NCBI RefSeq assembly: GCF_900105075.1
Contig: NZ_FNSK01000001.1
Span: 571,001-635,000 of the forward strand
Reading direction: 5' to 3'
DNA: 64,000 nucleotides
From: Rhodobacter sp. 24-YEA-8
GTDB taxonomy: Bacteria > Pseudomonadota > Alphaproteobacteria > Rhodobacterales > Rhodobacteraceae
Shown here piece after piece: positions 32,715-41,291 of the stretch (positions within the stretch are counted from its first letter, which is position 1; each line of letters begins with the position of its first letter). Under the pieces are notes generated by a model that did not search any database, was not told where the DNA came from, and saw nothing but the letters and a program-made list of their open reading frames with translations. The translations under genes and the position numbers were made by a program.

Positions 32715-34514
32715 ATGACCCAACTTGATCACATCCGCAATTTCTCCATCGTCGCCCATATCGACCACGGGAAATCCACGCTCGCCGACCGGCTTATCCA
32801 GATGACCGGCACGGTGGCCGAGCGTGACATGAAGGCGCAGATCCTCGACTCGATGGATATCGAGCGCGAGCGCGGCATCACGATCAAGGCGAACTCCGTC
32901 CGGATCGAATATCCGGCGAAGGATGGGAAAACCTATATCCTGAACCTGATCGACACGCCCGGCCACGTGGACTTCGCCTATGAGGTCTCGCGCTCGATGC
33001 GCGCGGTCGAAGGATCGCTTCTGGTGGTTGACGCCTCGCAGGGCGTCGAGGCGCAGACGCTGGCGAACGTGTATCAGGCGCTGGATGCCGGGCATGAGAT
33101 CGTGCCGGTTCTGAACAAGATCGACCTGCCCGCCGCCGACCCGGATCGGGTGAAGGCCAATATCGAAGACGTGATCGGGCTCGATGCGTCAGACGCGATT
33201 CCGATTTCGGCGAAATCGGGCCTTGGTATCCCGGATGTGCTGGAAGCGATTGTTCAGCGCCTGCCGGCGCCGAAAGGTGACCGCGATGCGCCCCTGAAGG
33301 CGATGCTGGTTGACAGCTGGTATGACAGCTATCTCGGCGTGGTCGTCATGATCCGCGTCATGGATGGTGTGATCAAAAAGGGCGACCGCATCCGGATGAT
33401 GCAGACCAATGCGGTCTACCCCATCGACCGTCTCGCCGTGCTGACGCCGAAGATGAAAGATATTGCCGAGCTGGGCCCGGGTGAGATCGGCGTCTTCACC
33501 GCCTCGATCAAACAGGTGCGCGATACCCGCGTCGGCGACACTGTCACCCATGAGCGCAAGGGCACCGAGACGCCGCTGCCGGGGTTCAAGCCCGCGCAGC
33601 CGGTGGTGTTCTGCGGCCTCTTCCCGGTCGATGCGGCGGATTTCGAGGCACTGCGCGATGCGATCGAAAAACTCGCGCTGAATGATGCCTCTTTCAGCTA
33701 TGAGATGGAGACCTCGGCGGCGCTTGGCTTTGGTTTCCGCTGCGGTTTCCTTGGCCTTTTGCACCTCGAAGTGATCCGTGAACGGCTGGAGCGTGAATTC
33801 GATCTCGATCTGATCACCACCGCGCCGAGCGTGGTGTTCAAGCTGCATATGAAAGACGGCGAGGTGCGCGATCTGCACAACCCCGCCGATATGCCCGACC
33901 TGACCTATATCGACCATATCGAAGAGCCGCGCATCAAGGCGACGATCATGGTGCCGGATGAATATCTCGGCGATATCCTGAAACTCTGCCAGGACCGTCG
34001 CGGCATCCAGCTGAACCTGACCTATGCCGGCCCGCGCGCGATGGTCGAATATGACTTGCCGCTGGCGGAAGTGGTGTTCGACTTCTACGACCGGCTGAAA
34101 TCGGTGACCAAGGGCTATGCGTCCTTTGACTACACGCTGAACGAATATCGCGAGGACAATCTCGTGAAGATGTCGATCCTCGTGAACGAAGAGCCGGTCG
34201 ATGCGCTGGCGATGATGGTTCACCGTGACCGCGCCGAGGCGCGGGGCCGGGTGATGGTTGAAAAGCTGAAAGAGCTGATCCCGCGCCATATGTTCAAGAT
34301 CCCGATCCAGGCCTCGATCGGCGCAAGGGTGATCGCGCGTGAAACCCTTTCGGCGATGCGCAAGGACGTGACCGCAAAATGCTATGGCGGCGACGCGACG
34401 CGTAAGCGCAAACTCCTCGACAAGCAAAAAGAGGGCAAAAAGAAGATGCGGCAGTTCGGCAAGGTCGAGATCCCGCAGACCGCCTTCATCCAGGCGCTCA
34501 AGATGGACAATTGA
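32715..34514 (+). CDS. lepA: Elongation factor 4 (LepA), ribosomal back-translocase
   Basis: 599 residues, exactly the family length. G1 [10 protein letters not shown] near the N-terminus, switch [20 protein letters not shown] and the SAKSGLGI G5 region are intact, followed by domain II, EFG-like domains III/V and the LepA-specific C-terminus ([40 protein letters not shown]). The ATG at 32715 gives the standard [16 protein letters not shown] opening; the frame stays open far upstream but only as a GC artefact. It acts on stalled or misplaced ribosomes. A strong terminator follows. Confidence 0.95.
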   Translation: MTQLDHIRNFSIVAHIDHGKSTLADRLIQMTGTVAERDMKAQILDSMDIERERGITIKANSVRIEYPAKDGKTYILNLIDTPGHVDFAYEVSRSMRAVEGSLLVVDASQGVEAQTLANVYQALDAGHEIVPVLNKIDLPAADPDRVKANIEDVIGLDASDAIPISAKSGLGIPDVLEAIVQRLPAPKGDRDAPLKAMLVDSWYDSYLGVVVMIRVMDGVIKKGDRIRMMQTNAVYPIDRLAVLTPKMKDIAELGPGEIGVFTASIKQVRDTRVGDTVTHERKGTETPLPGFKPAQPVVFCGLFPVDAADFEALRDAIEKLALNDASFSYEMETSAALGFGFRCGFLGLLHLEVIRERLEREFDLDLITTAPSVVFKLHMKDGEVRDLHNPADMPDLTYIDHIEEPRIKATIMVPDEYLGDILKLCQDRRGIQLNLTYAGPRAMVEYDLPLAEVVFDFYDRLKSVTKGYASFDYTLNEYREDNLVKMSILVNEEPVDALAMMVHRDRAEARGRVMVEKLKELIPRHMFKIPIQASIGARVIARETLSAMRKDVTAKCYGGDATRKRKLLDKQKEGKKKMRQFGKVEIPQTAFIQALKMDN

Positions 34515-34531
34515 CGGGCAGCGTATCCGTT

Positions 34532-34575
34532 CAGAATCAAAAAGGCCGGCGCTTGCGCCGGCCTTTTTGATTCTG
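34532..34575 (+). terminator. Strong intrinsic terminator after lepA
   Basis: A 21-bp perfect stem (left arm 34532-34552, right arm 34555-34575) with AAAAAGGCCGGCGC facing GCGCCGGCCTTTTT. The T-run works for lepA on +, and its mirror A-run can serve the CcsR transcripts coming from the right. Confidence 0.9.
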
Positions 34576-34695
34576 GCCCGCCGAAACTGGCCAAGGCTGC
34601 AACAGGGCTGTGCCGCAGCGTGCAATCGCGCTGCGCGCCGGTGCCCCGGCCTTACGCGGGCCTGGCGGTTTTAATGGTGAAAAAGGGAGGGGAGG

Positions 34696-34768
34696 GCGGC
34701 GGTCCCATGGGAGGAGGAGAGGGACCGCCGCAAGTTCCGGTGGCGCAAGGGAGGAGGAGAGCGCCGCC
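34696..34768 (-). ncRNA. CcsR-type small RNA 4 (two CCUCCUCCC hairpins)
   Basis: Two hairpins 7 bases apart. 34696-34731 has an 11-bp perfect stem (GCGGCGGTCCC), and 34739-34768 an 8-bp stem with one G-T pair. Read on the minus strand, each loop carries CUCCUCCUCCC. A short T-run (read on -) follows at 34680-34684, possibly the transcript end. Confidence 0.75.
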
Positions 34769-34817
34769 GAACTGATCGGACACCAGGCGCAGGCCTGTGC
34801 CCATTTGGGAGGGCGCA

Positions 34818-34887
34818 GCGGCTCCGGGGAGGAGGAGAGGAGCCACCGCGCTTTCCGGAGACCCCAGGGAGGAGGAGAGGGGCTCCG
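34818..34887 (-). ncRNA. CcsR-type small RNA 3 (two CCUCCUCCC hairpins)
   Basis: Hairpins 34818-34849 (GCGGCTCC stem, with a two-base bulge) and 34856-34887 (CGGAG-CCCC stem with one unpaired A), 6 bases apart. Both loops read CUCCUCCUCCC on the minus strand. Separated from the next RNA by 47 bases. Confidence 0.75.
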
Positions 34888-34934
34888 AACTCGTCTGGCC
34901 CGGCGCATAAGCGCGCTGCAGGCCGGTATCTGAT

Positions 34935-35007
34935 GCGGCGACCCCAGGGAGGAGGAGGGGGTCGCCGCTGGTTCGAAGGCCCGAGGGAGGAGGAGTGGGC
35001 CACCGAA
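34935..35007 (-). ncRNA. CcsR-type small RNA 2 (two CCUCCUCCC hairpins)
   Basis: Hairpins 34935-34968 (11-bp perfect stem GCGGCGACCCC) and 34972-35007 (inner GGCCC/GGGCC, outer TTCG/CGAA), only 3 bases apart. Both loops contain CCUCCUCCC on the minus strand. Confidence 0.78.
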
Positions 35008-35036
35008 TGGAGCGGGCATTGCTGCCCTTTAAGAGC

Positions 35037-35105
35037 TGGCGCCACCTGGGAGGAGGGTGGCGGCGCCATTTTCACGCCGGATCCAGGGAGGAGGAGGGGA
35101 TCCGG
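35037..35105 (-). ncRNA. CcsR-type small RNA 1 (two CCUCCUCCC hairpins)
   Basis: Hairpins 35037-35068 (inner GCCACC/GGTGGC stem, shorter loop still carrying CCUCCUCCC) and 35077-35105 (8-bp stem CCGGATCC), 8 bases apart. It begins 11 bases after the ccaF1 stop, so the RNAs are most likely processed from the ccaF1 transcript, as described for the CcsR RNAs of Rhodobacter sphaeroides. Confidence 0.78.
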
Positions 35106-35115
35106 GGCGGGAAAC

Positions 35116-35328
35116 TTATTTGCCGTAAGCGGCTTCGCGGGCAACTTCGGTGATCATGGCGCGGGACAGGCCCAGATCCGACAGATCACGATCCGAGAGC
35201 GAACGAAGCTCTTCAAGGGTCCGCGAATAGAGTTTACGACGTGCGATTGCGTTGCGCAGGGCCTCGACGACATCGCCGAAGAGCGAGGGCCGGGCCAAAG
35301 CGGCGCGGGAGGTGTTCACATATGCCAT
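35116..35328 (-). CDS. ccaF1: DUF1127 RNA-binding protein CcaF1
   Basis: 70 residues, a single small DUF1127 helical domain: DVVEALRNAIARRKLYSRTL, EELRSLSDRDLSDLGLSRAM, ending EVAREAAYGK. Arg-rich helices suit RNA binding. In Rhodobacter sphaeroides the DUF1127 protein encoded in front of the CcsR RNAs (CcaF1) binds RNA and affects sRNA maturation and turnover. The same order is present here: ccaF1 followed by eight CCUCCUCCC-loop hairpins. A stress sigma factor (RpoHI/RpoHII) promoter upstream is expected, but I could not identify one by eye in 35329-35618. Confidence 0.88.
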   Translation of the reverse strand: MAYVNTSRAALARPSLFGDVVEALRNAIARRKLYSRTLEELRSLSDRDLSDLGLSRAMITEVAREAAYGK

Positions 35329-35618
35329 TTCATCAAGCCTTTGCGTCAGGATCGGCGGTGGTCTTGCCAGGTTTGGCGGATCTTCGTGCCGGTCCGTTGC
35401 TTTCCGTTGTCGCTAACATGCGGGCTTTTCTGCGTTTGCACAATAGACGGCCCGGCAATGCTGCCATGCAGCAATCGCATGGCTGTTTTCGGGGCTATGT
35501 CATTGATATGAACAGATATGGTTAAAGATCAGGCAGTCTGCGAACACATCTTTCTCCGCCCCTTGCCCTTTTCGCAAAAACTGCCGAGTCTCAGTCAGCG
35601 ATTTGTCCGGAGAGAGCG

Positions 35619-36740
35619 ATGACAGCCACGCGTGAAGCGGTAACGGAGATTCTGGCGGGGATTGCCCTGCCGGGCGGTGGCACCCTGGTGTCGCGCGATT
35701 TGATTCGCGCGCTCTCGGTCGAGAGTGGCGTGGTGCGTTTCGTCATCGAGGCGGAAAGCGCAGATCAGGCGCGGGCGCTGGCGCCGGTCCAGGCGGCGGC
35801 AGAGGCGGCGCTGAAGGCGCTGTCGGGGATCACATCGGTCCAGGTGGTGATGACAGCGCATGGCCCGGCGGCGAAAGCGGCACCGAAACCGGCAGGTCCG
35901 GTGGTGCGCAGTTCGGGCGCGGCGGGCGAGCCGCCCAGCCTGAAGATCGGCGGTCATCCGACGCCGCAGCAGGGCGGGCCGCAAAAGCTCTCGGGGATCG
36001 ACCGTATTATCGCGATCGGCTCGGGGAAGGGCGGTGTCGGCAAATCGACGGTCAGTTCGAACCTTGCGGTGGCACTGGCGAAACAGGGGCGGCGCGTCGG
36101 GTTGCTGGATGCAGATATATACGGGCCGAGCCAGGCGCGGATGATGGGCGTGTCGAAGCGCCCCTCATCGGTCGATGGCAAGATCATCGAGCCGGTGGTC
36201 GCGCATGGCGTCACCATGATGTCGATGGGGCTTTTGCTGAAAGAGGGCGAGGCCGTGGTCTGGCGCGGGCCGATGCTGATGGGGGCGATCCAGCAGCTTT
36301 TGTCCCAGGTGGCCTGGGGCGAGCTGGATATTCTGCTGATCGACCTGCCGCCCGGCACCGGTGATGTGCAGCTTTCACTGTCGCAGCGGGTACAGCTGAC
36401 CGGTGCTCTGGTCGTGTCGACGCCGCAGGATGTGGCGCTGATCGACGCGCTGAAGGCCATCGACATGTTCAACAAGCTGAAAACGCCGATCCTTGGCCTG
36501 ATCGAGAACATGTCTACTTATATATGCCCCAATTGCGGCCATGAGGCGCATATCTTCGGCCATGGCGGTGTCCCTGCCGAAGCGCAGCGCCTGAACATCC
36601 CCTTCCTCGGAGAGCTGCCGCTGGCTCTGGATGTGCGGGTGGCAGGTGATGCCGGGGCGCCGATTGCCGCCAGCGACGGTCCGCTGGCCGAGGCTTATGA
36701 CCGCCTCGCGCGCCGCCTGATCGACGGCAATATGGCCTGA
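35619..36740 (+). CDS. apbC: Mrp/ApbC-type iron-sulfur carrier ATPase
   Basis: 373 residues. N-terminal MIP18-like (DUF59) domain ([20 protein letters not shown], about 1-80) and an Ala/Pro/Gly linker precede the P-loop ATPase: deviant Walker [11 protein letters not shown] at 134-143, switch DADIYGPSQ, and [13 protein letters not shown]. The CxxC in [14 protein letters not shown] binds the bridging Fe-S cluster. It carries Fe-S clusters to apo-proteins in the cytoplasm. It is monocistronic and divergent from ccaF1; a terminator follows at 36797. Confidence 0.9.
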   Translation: MTATREAVTEILAGIALPGGGTLVSRDLIRALSVESGVVRFVIEAESADQARALAPVQAAAEAALKALSGITSVQVVMTAHGPAAKAAPKPAGPVVRSSGAAGEPPSLKIGGHPTPQQGGPQKLSGIDRIIAIGSGKGGVGKSTVSSNLAVALAKQGRRVGLLDADIYGPSQARMMGVSKRPSSVDGKIIEPVVAHGVTMMSMGLLLKEGEAVVWRGPMLMGAIQQLLSQVAWGELDILLIDLPPGTGDVQLSLSQRVQLTGALVVSTPQDVALIDALKAIDMFNKLKTPILGLIENMSTYICPNCGHEAHIFGHGGVPAEAQRLNIPFLGELPLALDVRVAGDAGAPIAASDGPLAEAYDRLARRLIDGNMA

Positions 36741-36796
36741 CGGCCCCTGCACCGGCGGCGGTTCCCGCACAGCGCCGGTTTCTGCGCCCCGAACTC

Positions 36797-36830
36797 CCCC
36801 GCCACCTGCCCGGTGGCGGGGTTTTGCTTT
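36797..36830 (+). terminator. Intrinsic terminator after apbC
   Basis: CCCCGCCACC (36797-36806) pairs with GGTGGCGGGG (36812-36821) around TGCCC, followed by TTTTGCTTT. Confidence 0.88.
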
Positions 36831-37209
36831 ACCGGGGCCTCTGCTCGCTGCCAGGGCGCAACCGGTTCCGGGGTGGAATGGCGCCGGAAGGCTCCGAATC
36901 AATTGACATGGAATTTCATGGAACTGAGAGGGAGTTTTCACCTCAGGCGGGTGGATCTGTGGGATTGAAGCGGCCAGCACGTGTAAATGGCCCGGGGTGA
37001 TGCGCAGTCTTTTGCGCAGGGTGTGCCTCGATTCGGAAAAAACTTCGATCCTGCGGGATTGCATGGGATCGGCTGGTTTATCCAATATATCGATAGTAAC
37101 GCAAACGAGAGCCATAGATATGGTGTTGTGATAAGGCGTGATGGCCACAATATCCTGTTTTCCCATCTCATCCCGGACAAGATATTGCCATCATGATCCA
37201 ACATTTCCC
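36831..37209. other. Non-coding stretch upstream of the dcw promoter
   Basis: About 380 bases without a convincing gene. Short rightward frames exist but lack ribosome-binding sites. The second half (37080-37200) is AT-rich compared with the surroundings, which fits an upstream promoter region for the mraZ transcript. Confidence 0.4.
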
Positions 37210-37238
37210 TTGTCAGACCATGAAATCCCAGGCATGTT
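37210..37238 (+). promoter_or_regulatory. Putative promoter of the UpsM-like RNA and mraZ operon
   Basis: TTGTCA (37210-37215), 17 bases, then CATGTT (37233-37238); the -35 is 5/6 to consensus, the -10 weak. A start near 37245 places the end of the leader hairpin about 215 bases downstream, close to the roughly 206-nt UpsM RNA of Rhodobacter sphaeroides. Confidence 0.45.
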
Positions 37239-37244
37239 GGGGTC

Positions 37245-37462
37245 ACGGAAGATGAGACGGGCAAACAAAGACGTCAGGGGCGGACGAAGACCCCGAACAA
37301 AGGCGAAAAAAGGCAGCTCATACAGGCAAACCCTTTCATCGGACGACAGAGATCCGGCGCGCGAGCGAGCAGACATCTCCCCCAGGTGGCGCGCGTAGCT
37401 GGACGCCCAGCGATGGGACAGAGGCGGATCGGACAGTGGCAGCAGTCCGATCCGCCCATTTC
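37245..37462 (+). ncRNA. UpsM-type small RNA from the mraZ 5' leader
   Basis: In Rhodobacter sphaeroides the abundant sRNA UpsM is made from the mraZ 5' leader by partial termination at a hairpin. Here the 330-base leader has the same layout: a possible promoter at 37210-37238 and a terminator-like hairpin at 37423-37456, then about 110 bases to mraZ. Primary sequence was not compared, so the call rests on position, size and hairpin. Confidence 0.6.
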
Positions 37463-37468
37463 ATTTCT
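37423..37468 (+). terminator. Partial terminator/attenuator hairpin in the mraZ leader
   Basis: GGCGGATCGGAC (37423-37434) pairs perfectly with GTCCGATCCGCC (37445-37456), loop AGTGGCAGCA, followed by CATTTCATTTCT. The imperfect U-tract fits partial read-through into the dcw operon. Confidence 0.7.
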
Positions 37469-37573
37469 GGACCATGAGAAATTCGGCCGACGGGCCAGAA
37501 GACTGACGCCGCAAGGCAAAATCATCGGGCCAGAAGGCCCAGGGACAGAAGCAACAAGGGCCGGCACAAAGCA

Positions 37574-38077
37574 ATGGCTGAGGCATTCAGAGGCGAGTTC
37601 TACCAGAAGGTAGATGCAAAGGCGCGGGTTTCGATCCCGGCGCCTTTTCGCCGTATTCTGGAAGCCGGCGATGCCGGGGCAGGGACCTCGCGCCCGCGTG
37701 TTGTGATGGTCTATGGCGGCCGCGCCGGTCAGGCCTATGTCGAATGCTATTCCGTCGCGCAAATGGCTGTGATGGAAGATAAGATCCGCAGGCTCGCCCC
37801 CGGCACGCCGCAGCGCAAGGCGCTTGAGCGCAATTACATCACCCTCTCGCAGACCGTTGAAATCGATGATGATGGCCGTCTCGTCCTGCCGCAGAAGGTG
37901 CGCGAGCGGATCGGCCTGACCGATGCCGGCGAGGCCTGTTTTGCGGGCGCACTGGACACGTTCCAGATCTGGCTGCGTGATACCTATGATGCGGAAATGG
38001 CGGCACAGGAAGAGATCGATCTCGACCTGCCCGATGGTGCGGATCTCCTCTCGCTCCTGCCGCATGACGGAGTGTAA
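37574..38077 (+). CDS. mraZ: MraZ, transcriptional regulator of the dcw cluster
   Basis: 167 residues with two SpoVT/AbrB-like MraZ repeats: EFYQKVDAKARVSIPAPFRR near the start and TVEIDDDGRLVLPQKVRERI in the second half, both with the DxxGR(V/L) pattern. It binds the region upstream of its own gene in other bacteria and represses dcw transcription. It is the first gene of the rightward operon, 3 bases before rsmH. The acidic C-terminal tail (EEIDLDLPDGADLL) is usual for alphaproteobacteria. Confidence 0.93.
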   Translation: MAEAFRGEFYQKVDAKARVSIPAPFRRILEAGDAGAGTSRPRVVMVYGGRAGQAYVECYSVAQMAVMEDKIRRLAPGTPQRKALERNYITLSQTVEIDDDGRLVLPQKVRERIGLTDAGEACFAGALDTFQIWLRDTYDAEMAAQEEIDLDLPDGADLLSLLPHDGV

Positions 38078-38080
38078 GCG

Positions 38081-39079
38081 ATGGCAGGAAGCGCACCGCA
38101 TATCCCGGTGCTCCTCAGGCCCCTGCTTGCGGCGTCAGCCCCGGTTGAAGGCTTCTGGATTGATGGCACTTTCGGGGCAGGGGGCTATGCAAAGGGTCTG
38201 ATCGACGCGGGCGCGTCACGGGTTCTTGGCATCGACCGCGATCCGCTGGCGCATCGGATGGCGGCGTCCTGGCTTCCCGATTTCGGCGGGCGTATCGCGC
38301 TGGCCATGGGCACATTTTCCGATCTCGACACACTCGCGGGCGAGCCGGCGGATGGCGTTGTCCTTGATATCGGCGTGTCCTCGATGCAGATCGACGAGGC
38401 AGAGCGCGGGTTTTCCTTTCAGAAAGACGGCCCGCTCGACATGCGGATGAGCCAGGACGGGCCCTCTGCCGCCGATCTGGTGAATACCGCAGGCGAGGAA
38501 TATCTCGCGGATATCCTTTATAATTACGGTGAAGAGCGTGCCTCGCGCCGGATTGCGCGCGCGATTGTCGCGGCGCGCGAGACCAGCCCTTTCACCACCA
38601 CGCTGCAACTGGCCGAAGTGGTCGCGAAACAGCTGCCGCGCCCGAAATTCGGCGAAAGCCATCCGGCAACCCGCAGTTTTCAGGCAATCCGTATCGCGGT
38701 GAACGCCGAATTCGATCAGCTGGCCGAGGGGCTGGCAGCGGCCGAGCGGATCCTGAAACCCGGCGGGCGGCTGGCGGTGGTGACCTTCCACAGCCTCGAA
38801 GACCGCATCGTCAAGCGGTTCTTCCAGCAGGCCTCCGGCGCCGAACCCGCTGCCAACCGCTATGCGCCGGCGCGGGATGCTGTCACCCCGCGCTTTCGGC
38901 TTGCGTCGAAGAAGGCCATCGGCCCCGATGACGAAGAACTTGCCGCCAATCCGCGCGCGCGGTCTGCGAAGCTTCGCATCGGCATTCGCACGGATGCGCC
39001 GGCCCTGGCCGCCGATCCGGCGGCGCTCGGGCTTCCCCGGTTTCATGTGACCCGTAATTCGCAAAAAGGACGGTCCTGA
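38081..39079 (+). CDS. rsmH: 16S rRNA (cytosine1402-N4)-methyltransferase RsmH
   Basis: 332 residues. [20 protein letters not shown] is the family opening, [16 protein letters not shown] the SAM loop, and [20 protein letters not shown] plus GPLDMRM the signature. KRFFQQASG and [10 protein letters not shown] are in the C-terminal part, with the helical insert 110-200. It methylates C1402 in the ribosomal P site. It starts 3 bases after mraZ and ends 1 base before ftsL. Complete. Confidence 0.95.
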   Translation: MAGSAPHIPVLLRPLLAASAPVEGFWIDGTFGAGGYAKGLIDAGASRVLGIDRDPLAHRMAASWLPDFGGRIALAMGTFSDLDTLAGEPADGVVLDIGVSSMQIDEAERGFSFQKDGPLDMRMSQDGPSAADLVNTAGEEYLADILYNYGEERASRRIARAIVAARETSPFTTTLQLAEVVAKQLPRPKFGESHPATRSFQAIRIAVNAEFDQLAEGLAAAERILKPGGRLAVVTFHSLEDRIVKRFFQQASGAEPAANRYAPARDAVTPRFRLASKKAIGPDDEELAANPRARSAKLRIGIRTDAPALAADPAALGLPRFHVTRNSQKGRS

Positions 39080-39080
39080 C

Positions 39081-39446
39081 ATGCGCCCCGTGCTTTACGT
39101 TTTTACCTTCCTGTCTGTGATCGCCCTTGGCTTCTGGGCGTATCGCGAAAACTACGCCACCCAGGAAGTGCTGCGTGAGGTCCGGGGGCTGCAGCGCCAG
39201 ATTGCCAGCCTGCGCGAGGGTCTGTCGGTGCAAAAGGCGGAATGGGCCTGGCTGAACCGGCCCGACCGGTTGCGGGATCTGGTTTCGCTGAATTTCGAAC
39301 GCGTGCCGCTGATGCCGATGGAACCGGGTCAGTTCGGCTCCACGGCAAGCGTCGCCTATCCGGTACCCGAGATCCCCGCGATCGAACTGCCCGACGGCGT
39401 CGGCGCGATCCGGATCACCTCGGCCACAGCAGAAGAGGGGCTCTGA
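39081..39446 (+). CDS. ftsL: Cell-division protein FtsL
   Basis: 121 residues, bitopic: one membrane helix (LYVFTFLSVIALGFWAYREN, residues 4-23), then a periplasmic coiled coil (VLREVRGLQRQIASLREGLS) and the short WLNRPDRLRDLVSLNF tail seen in alphaproteobacterial FtsL. It works with FtsB and FtsQ to activate FtsWI at the septum. Identified largely by position between rsmH and ftsI; length and topology agree. Confidence 0.88.
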   Translation: MRPVLYVFTFLSVIALGFWAYRENYATQEVLREVRGLQRQIASLREGLSVQKAEWAWLNRPDRLRDLVSLNFERVPLMPMEPGQFGSTASVAYPVPEIPAIELPDGVGAIRITSATAEEGL

Positions 39447-39449
39447 TCC

Positions 39450-41240
39450 ATGCGCACACCCCTCCGCCCGCTTGCCCGTATCCTTGAGGCGCGCCAGAAC
39501 GGTGAAAACCCCGATCTGATCGAGCGCGAGAATCTCGAACGCCGCCATGAGGTGATCCGCGACAAAAGCCAGCCTCGCGCATCGGCCCGGCTGGGGCTGC
39601 TCGCTCTGGCCTTTGGCTGCGCCTATCTGACCATCGGGGTCCGGATGGGCCATCTGGCGGCCTCCGAGCCGGTCGAGCCGGTGGCCTCCGCGCCGGGGGC
39701 CGAGATCGTCGCGCAACGCGCCGATATCACGGACAGAAATGGCCGCATCCTTGCGACGAACATGACCACTTCGGCGCTTTACGCGCATCCGAAAGACATG
39801 GTCGATCCCAAAGGCTCGGCGCGCAAACTGGCAGAGATCTTCCCCGATCTGAAGGCCGAAGACCTGGAACGCCGCTTTACCGACGGACGCCGGTTCCTCT
39901 GGGTGAGGAAGGTTCTCAGCCCCGAACAGATGCAGGCGGTGCATGAGATCGGCGATCCGGGGCTCTTGTTCGGCCCACGCGAGATGCGGCTTTACCCGAA
40001 CGGCACGCTCGCGGCGCATGTGCTGGGCGGCTATTCCTTTGGCGCAGAAGGCGTGCATTCCGCCGAGGTGATCGGCACTGCCGGGATCGAAAAGGCGATG
40101 GATGCGCGGCTGCGCGATCCCGCCCAGGCCGGTCAGCCGCTGGAGCTCTCGCTTGACCTCACCGTGCAGGCCACGGTCGAAGAGGTGCTTTCCGCCGGGA
40201 TTTCGATGCTGAATGCGCGCGGCGGCGCGGCGATTGTGATGGATGTGCGCACCGGCGAGATCGTGGCTCTGGCTTCGGCGCCGACTTTTGATCCGAATGA
40301 CCGCCCCGTGCCGCTGGTCGGCAAGGATGACGAACCCTCTGACAGCCCGCTTTTCAACCGCGCGGTGCAGGGCGTCTATGAGCTGGGCTCGGCCTTCAAG
40401 ATCTTTGCCGCCGCCCAGGCGATGGAGCTGGGCCTTGTGACGCCCGAAACCCTCGTTGATGCCAATGCGCCGATGACCTGGGGCAAGCACCGCATCAAGG
40501 AATTCGAGGGCAAGAATTACGGCCCGATGCTCTCGGTGCGCAAAGTGATCGAGAAATCGTCAAACGTGGGCACCGCCCATATCGCGCTGATGATCGGGCC
40601 GCAGCGCCAGCAGGCCTTTCTGAAATCGCTTGGGTTCTTTGACCCGACGCCGGTCGAGCTGATCGAGGCCCCGGGTGCGCGGCCGCTGATCCCCAGGCGC
40701 TGGCCCGAGATCGTGACCATCACGACCTCTTATGGGCACGGCATGTCGGCAAGCCCGCTGCATCTCGCGGCGGCCTATGCCGCGATTGCGAATGGCGGCA
40801 TCTATATCAAGCCGACGCTCCTGAAACAAAAGGGCCCCGCATCGGGCATCCGGGTGATGAGCGAGAAGGTCGCGAAGGAATCGGTTTCGATGCTGCGTTC
40901 GGTCGTGACGCATGGCACGGCGAGCCTTGGCGAGGTCAAAGGCTATGAGGTCGCGGGCAAGACCGGCACCGCCGACAAGCCCAAGAAATCCGGCGGCTAT
41001 TACAAGGACAAGGTGATCAACACTTTCGCCTCGACCTTCCCGGCCTCGAACCCGCGCTATGTGGTGATCGTGACGCTGGATGAACCCGCGGATACGTCGG
41101 GGCCACGGCCGCTGCGCACTGCTGGCTGGACCTCTGTACCGGTCACCGCCGAGATGATCCGCCGCATCGCGCCGCTGCTTGACGTGAGGCCGATAGTTGA
41201 ACCCATCACCGGAGCTGCGCTAACAGCAGCGGCAAACTGA
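39450..41240 (+). CDS. ftsI: Septal peptidoglycan transpeptidase FtsI (PBP3)
   Basis: 596 residues. A cytoplasmic tail with a membrane helix near residues 48-64 (RLGLLALAFGCAYLTIGVRM) is followed by the PBP dimer domain (AQRADITDRNGRILATNMTT) and the transpeptidase. Active-site motifs: SAFK (serine) in YELGSAFKIFAAAQ, SSN in IEKSSNVGTAHI, KTG in VAGKTGTADKPKKSGG. It cross-links septal peptidoglycan in the divisome. 3 bases after ftsL. Confidence 0.94.
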   Translation: MRTPLRPLARILEARQNGENPDLIERENLERRHEVIRDKSQPRASARLGLLALAFGCAYLTIGVRMGHLAASEPVEPVASAPGAEIVAQRADITDRNGRILATNMTTSALYAHPKDMVDPKGSARKLAEIFPDLKAEDLERRFTDGRRFLWVRKVLSPEQMQAVHEIGDPGLLFGPREMRLYPNGTLAAHVLGGYSFGAEGVHSAEVIGTAGIEKAMDARLRDPAQAGQPLELSLDLTVQATVEEVLSAGISMLNARGGAAIVMDVRTGEIVALASAPTFDPNDRPVPLVGKDDEPSDSPLFNRAVQGVYELGSAFKIFAAAQAMELGLVTPETLVDANAPMTWGKHRIKEFEGKNYGPMLSVRKVIEKSSNVGTAHIALMIGPQRQQAFLKSLGFFDPTPVELIEAPGARPLIPRRWPEIVTITTSYGHGMSASPLHLAAAYAAIANGGIYIKPTLLKQKGPASGIRVMSEKVAKESVSMLRSVVTHGTASLGEVKGYEVAGKTGTADKPKKSGGYYKDKVINTFASTFPASNPRYVVIVTLDEPADTSGPRPLRTAGWTSVPVTAEMIRRIAPLLDVRPIVEPITGAALTAAAN

Positions 41241-41291
41241 ACGGGTGCCAGAGCTGCGGCTGAAAGCGGCAGCGAACTGAACGGGTGAAAT

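Noticed and set aside
34696..35105. Regularly recurring GGGAGGAGGAG looked like a CRISPR array or tandem repeat
   Set aside because: Repeat unit is only about 11 bases, spacing is uneven, and each unit is flanked by unique inverted arms; it is a series of hairpins, matching CcsR RNAs.
36987..37196. A 69-residue frame upstream of mraZ
   Set aside because: No ribosome-binding site, no domain, and it lies in the AT-rich promoter region.
41236..41287. Direct repeat of AACTGAACGGGTG between ftsI and murE as a possible att or operator site
   Set aside because: It is only a short local duplication at a gene junction with no inverted symmetry or integrase nearby.
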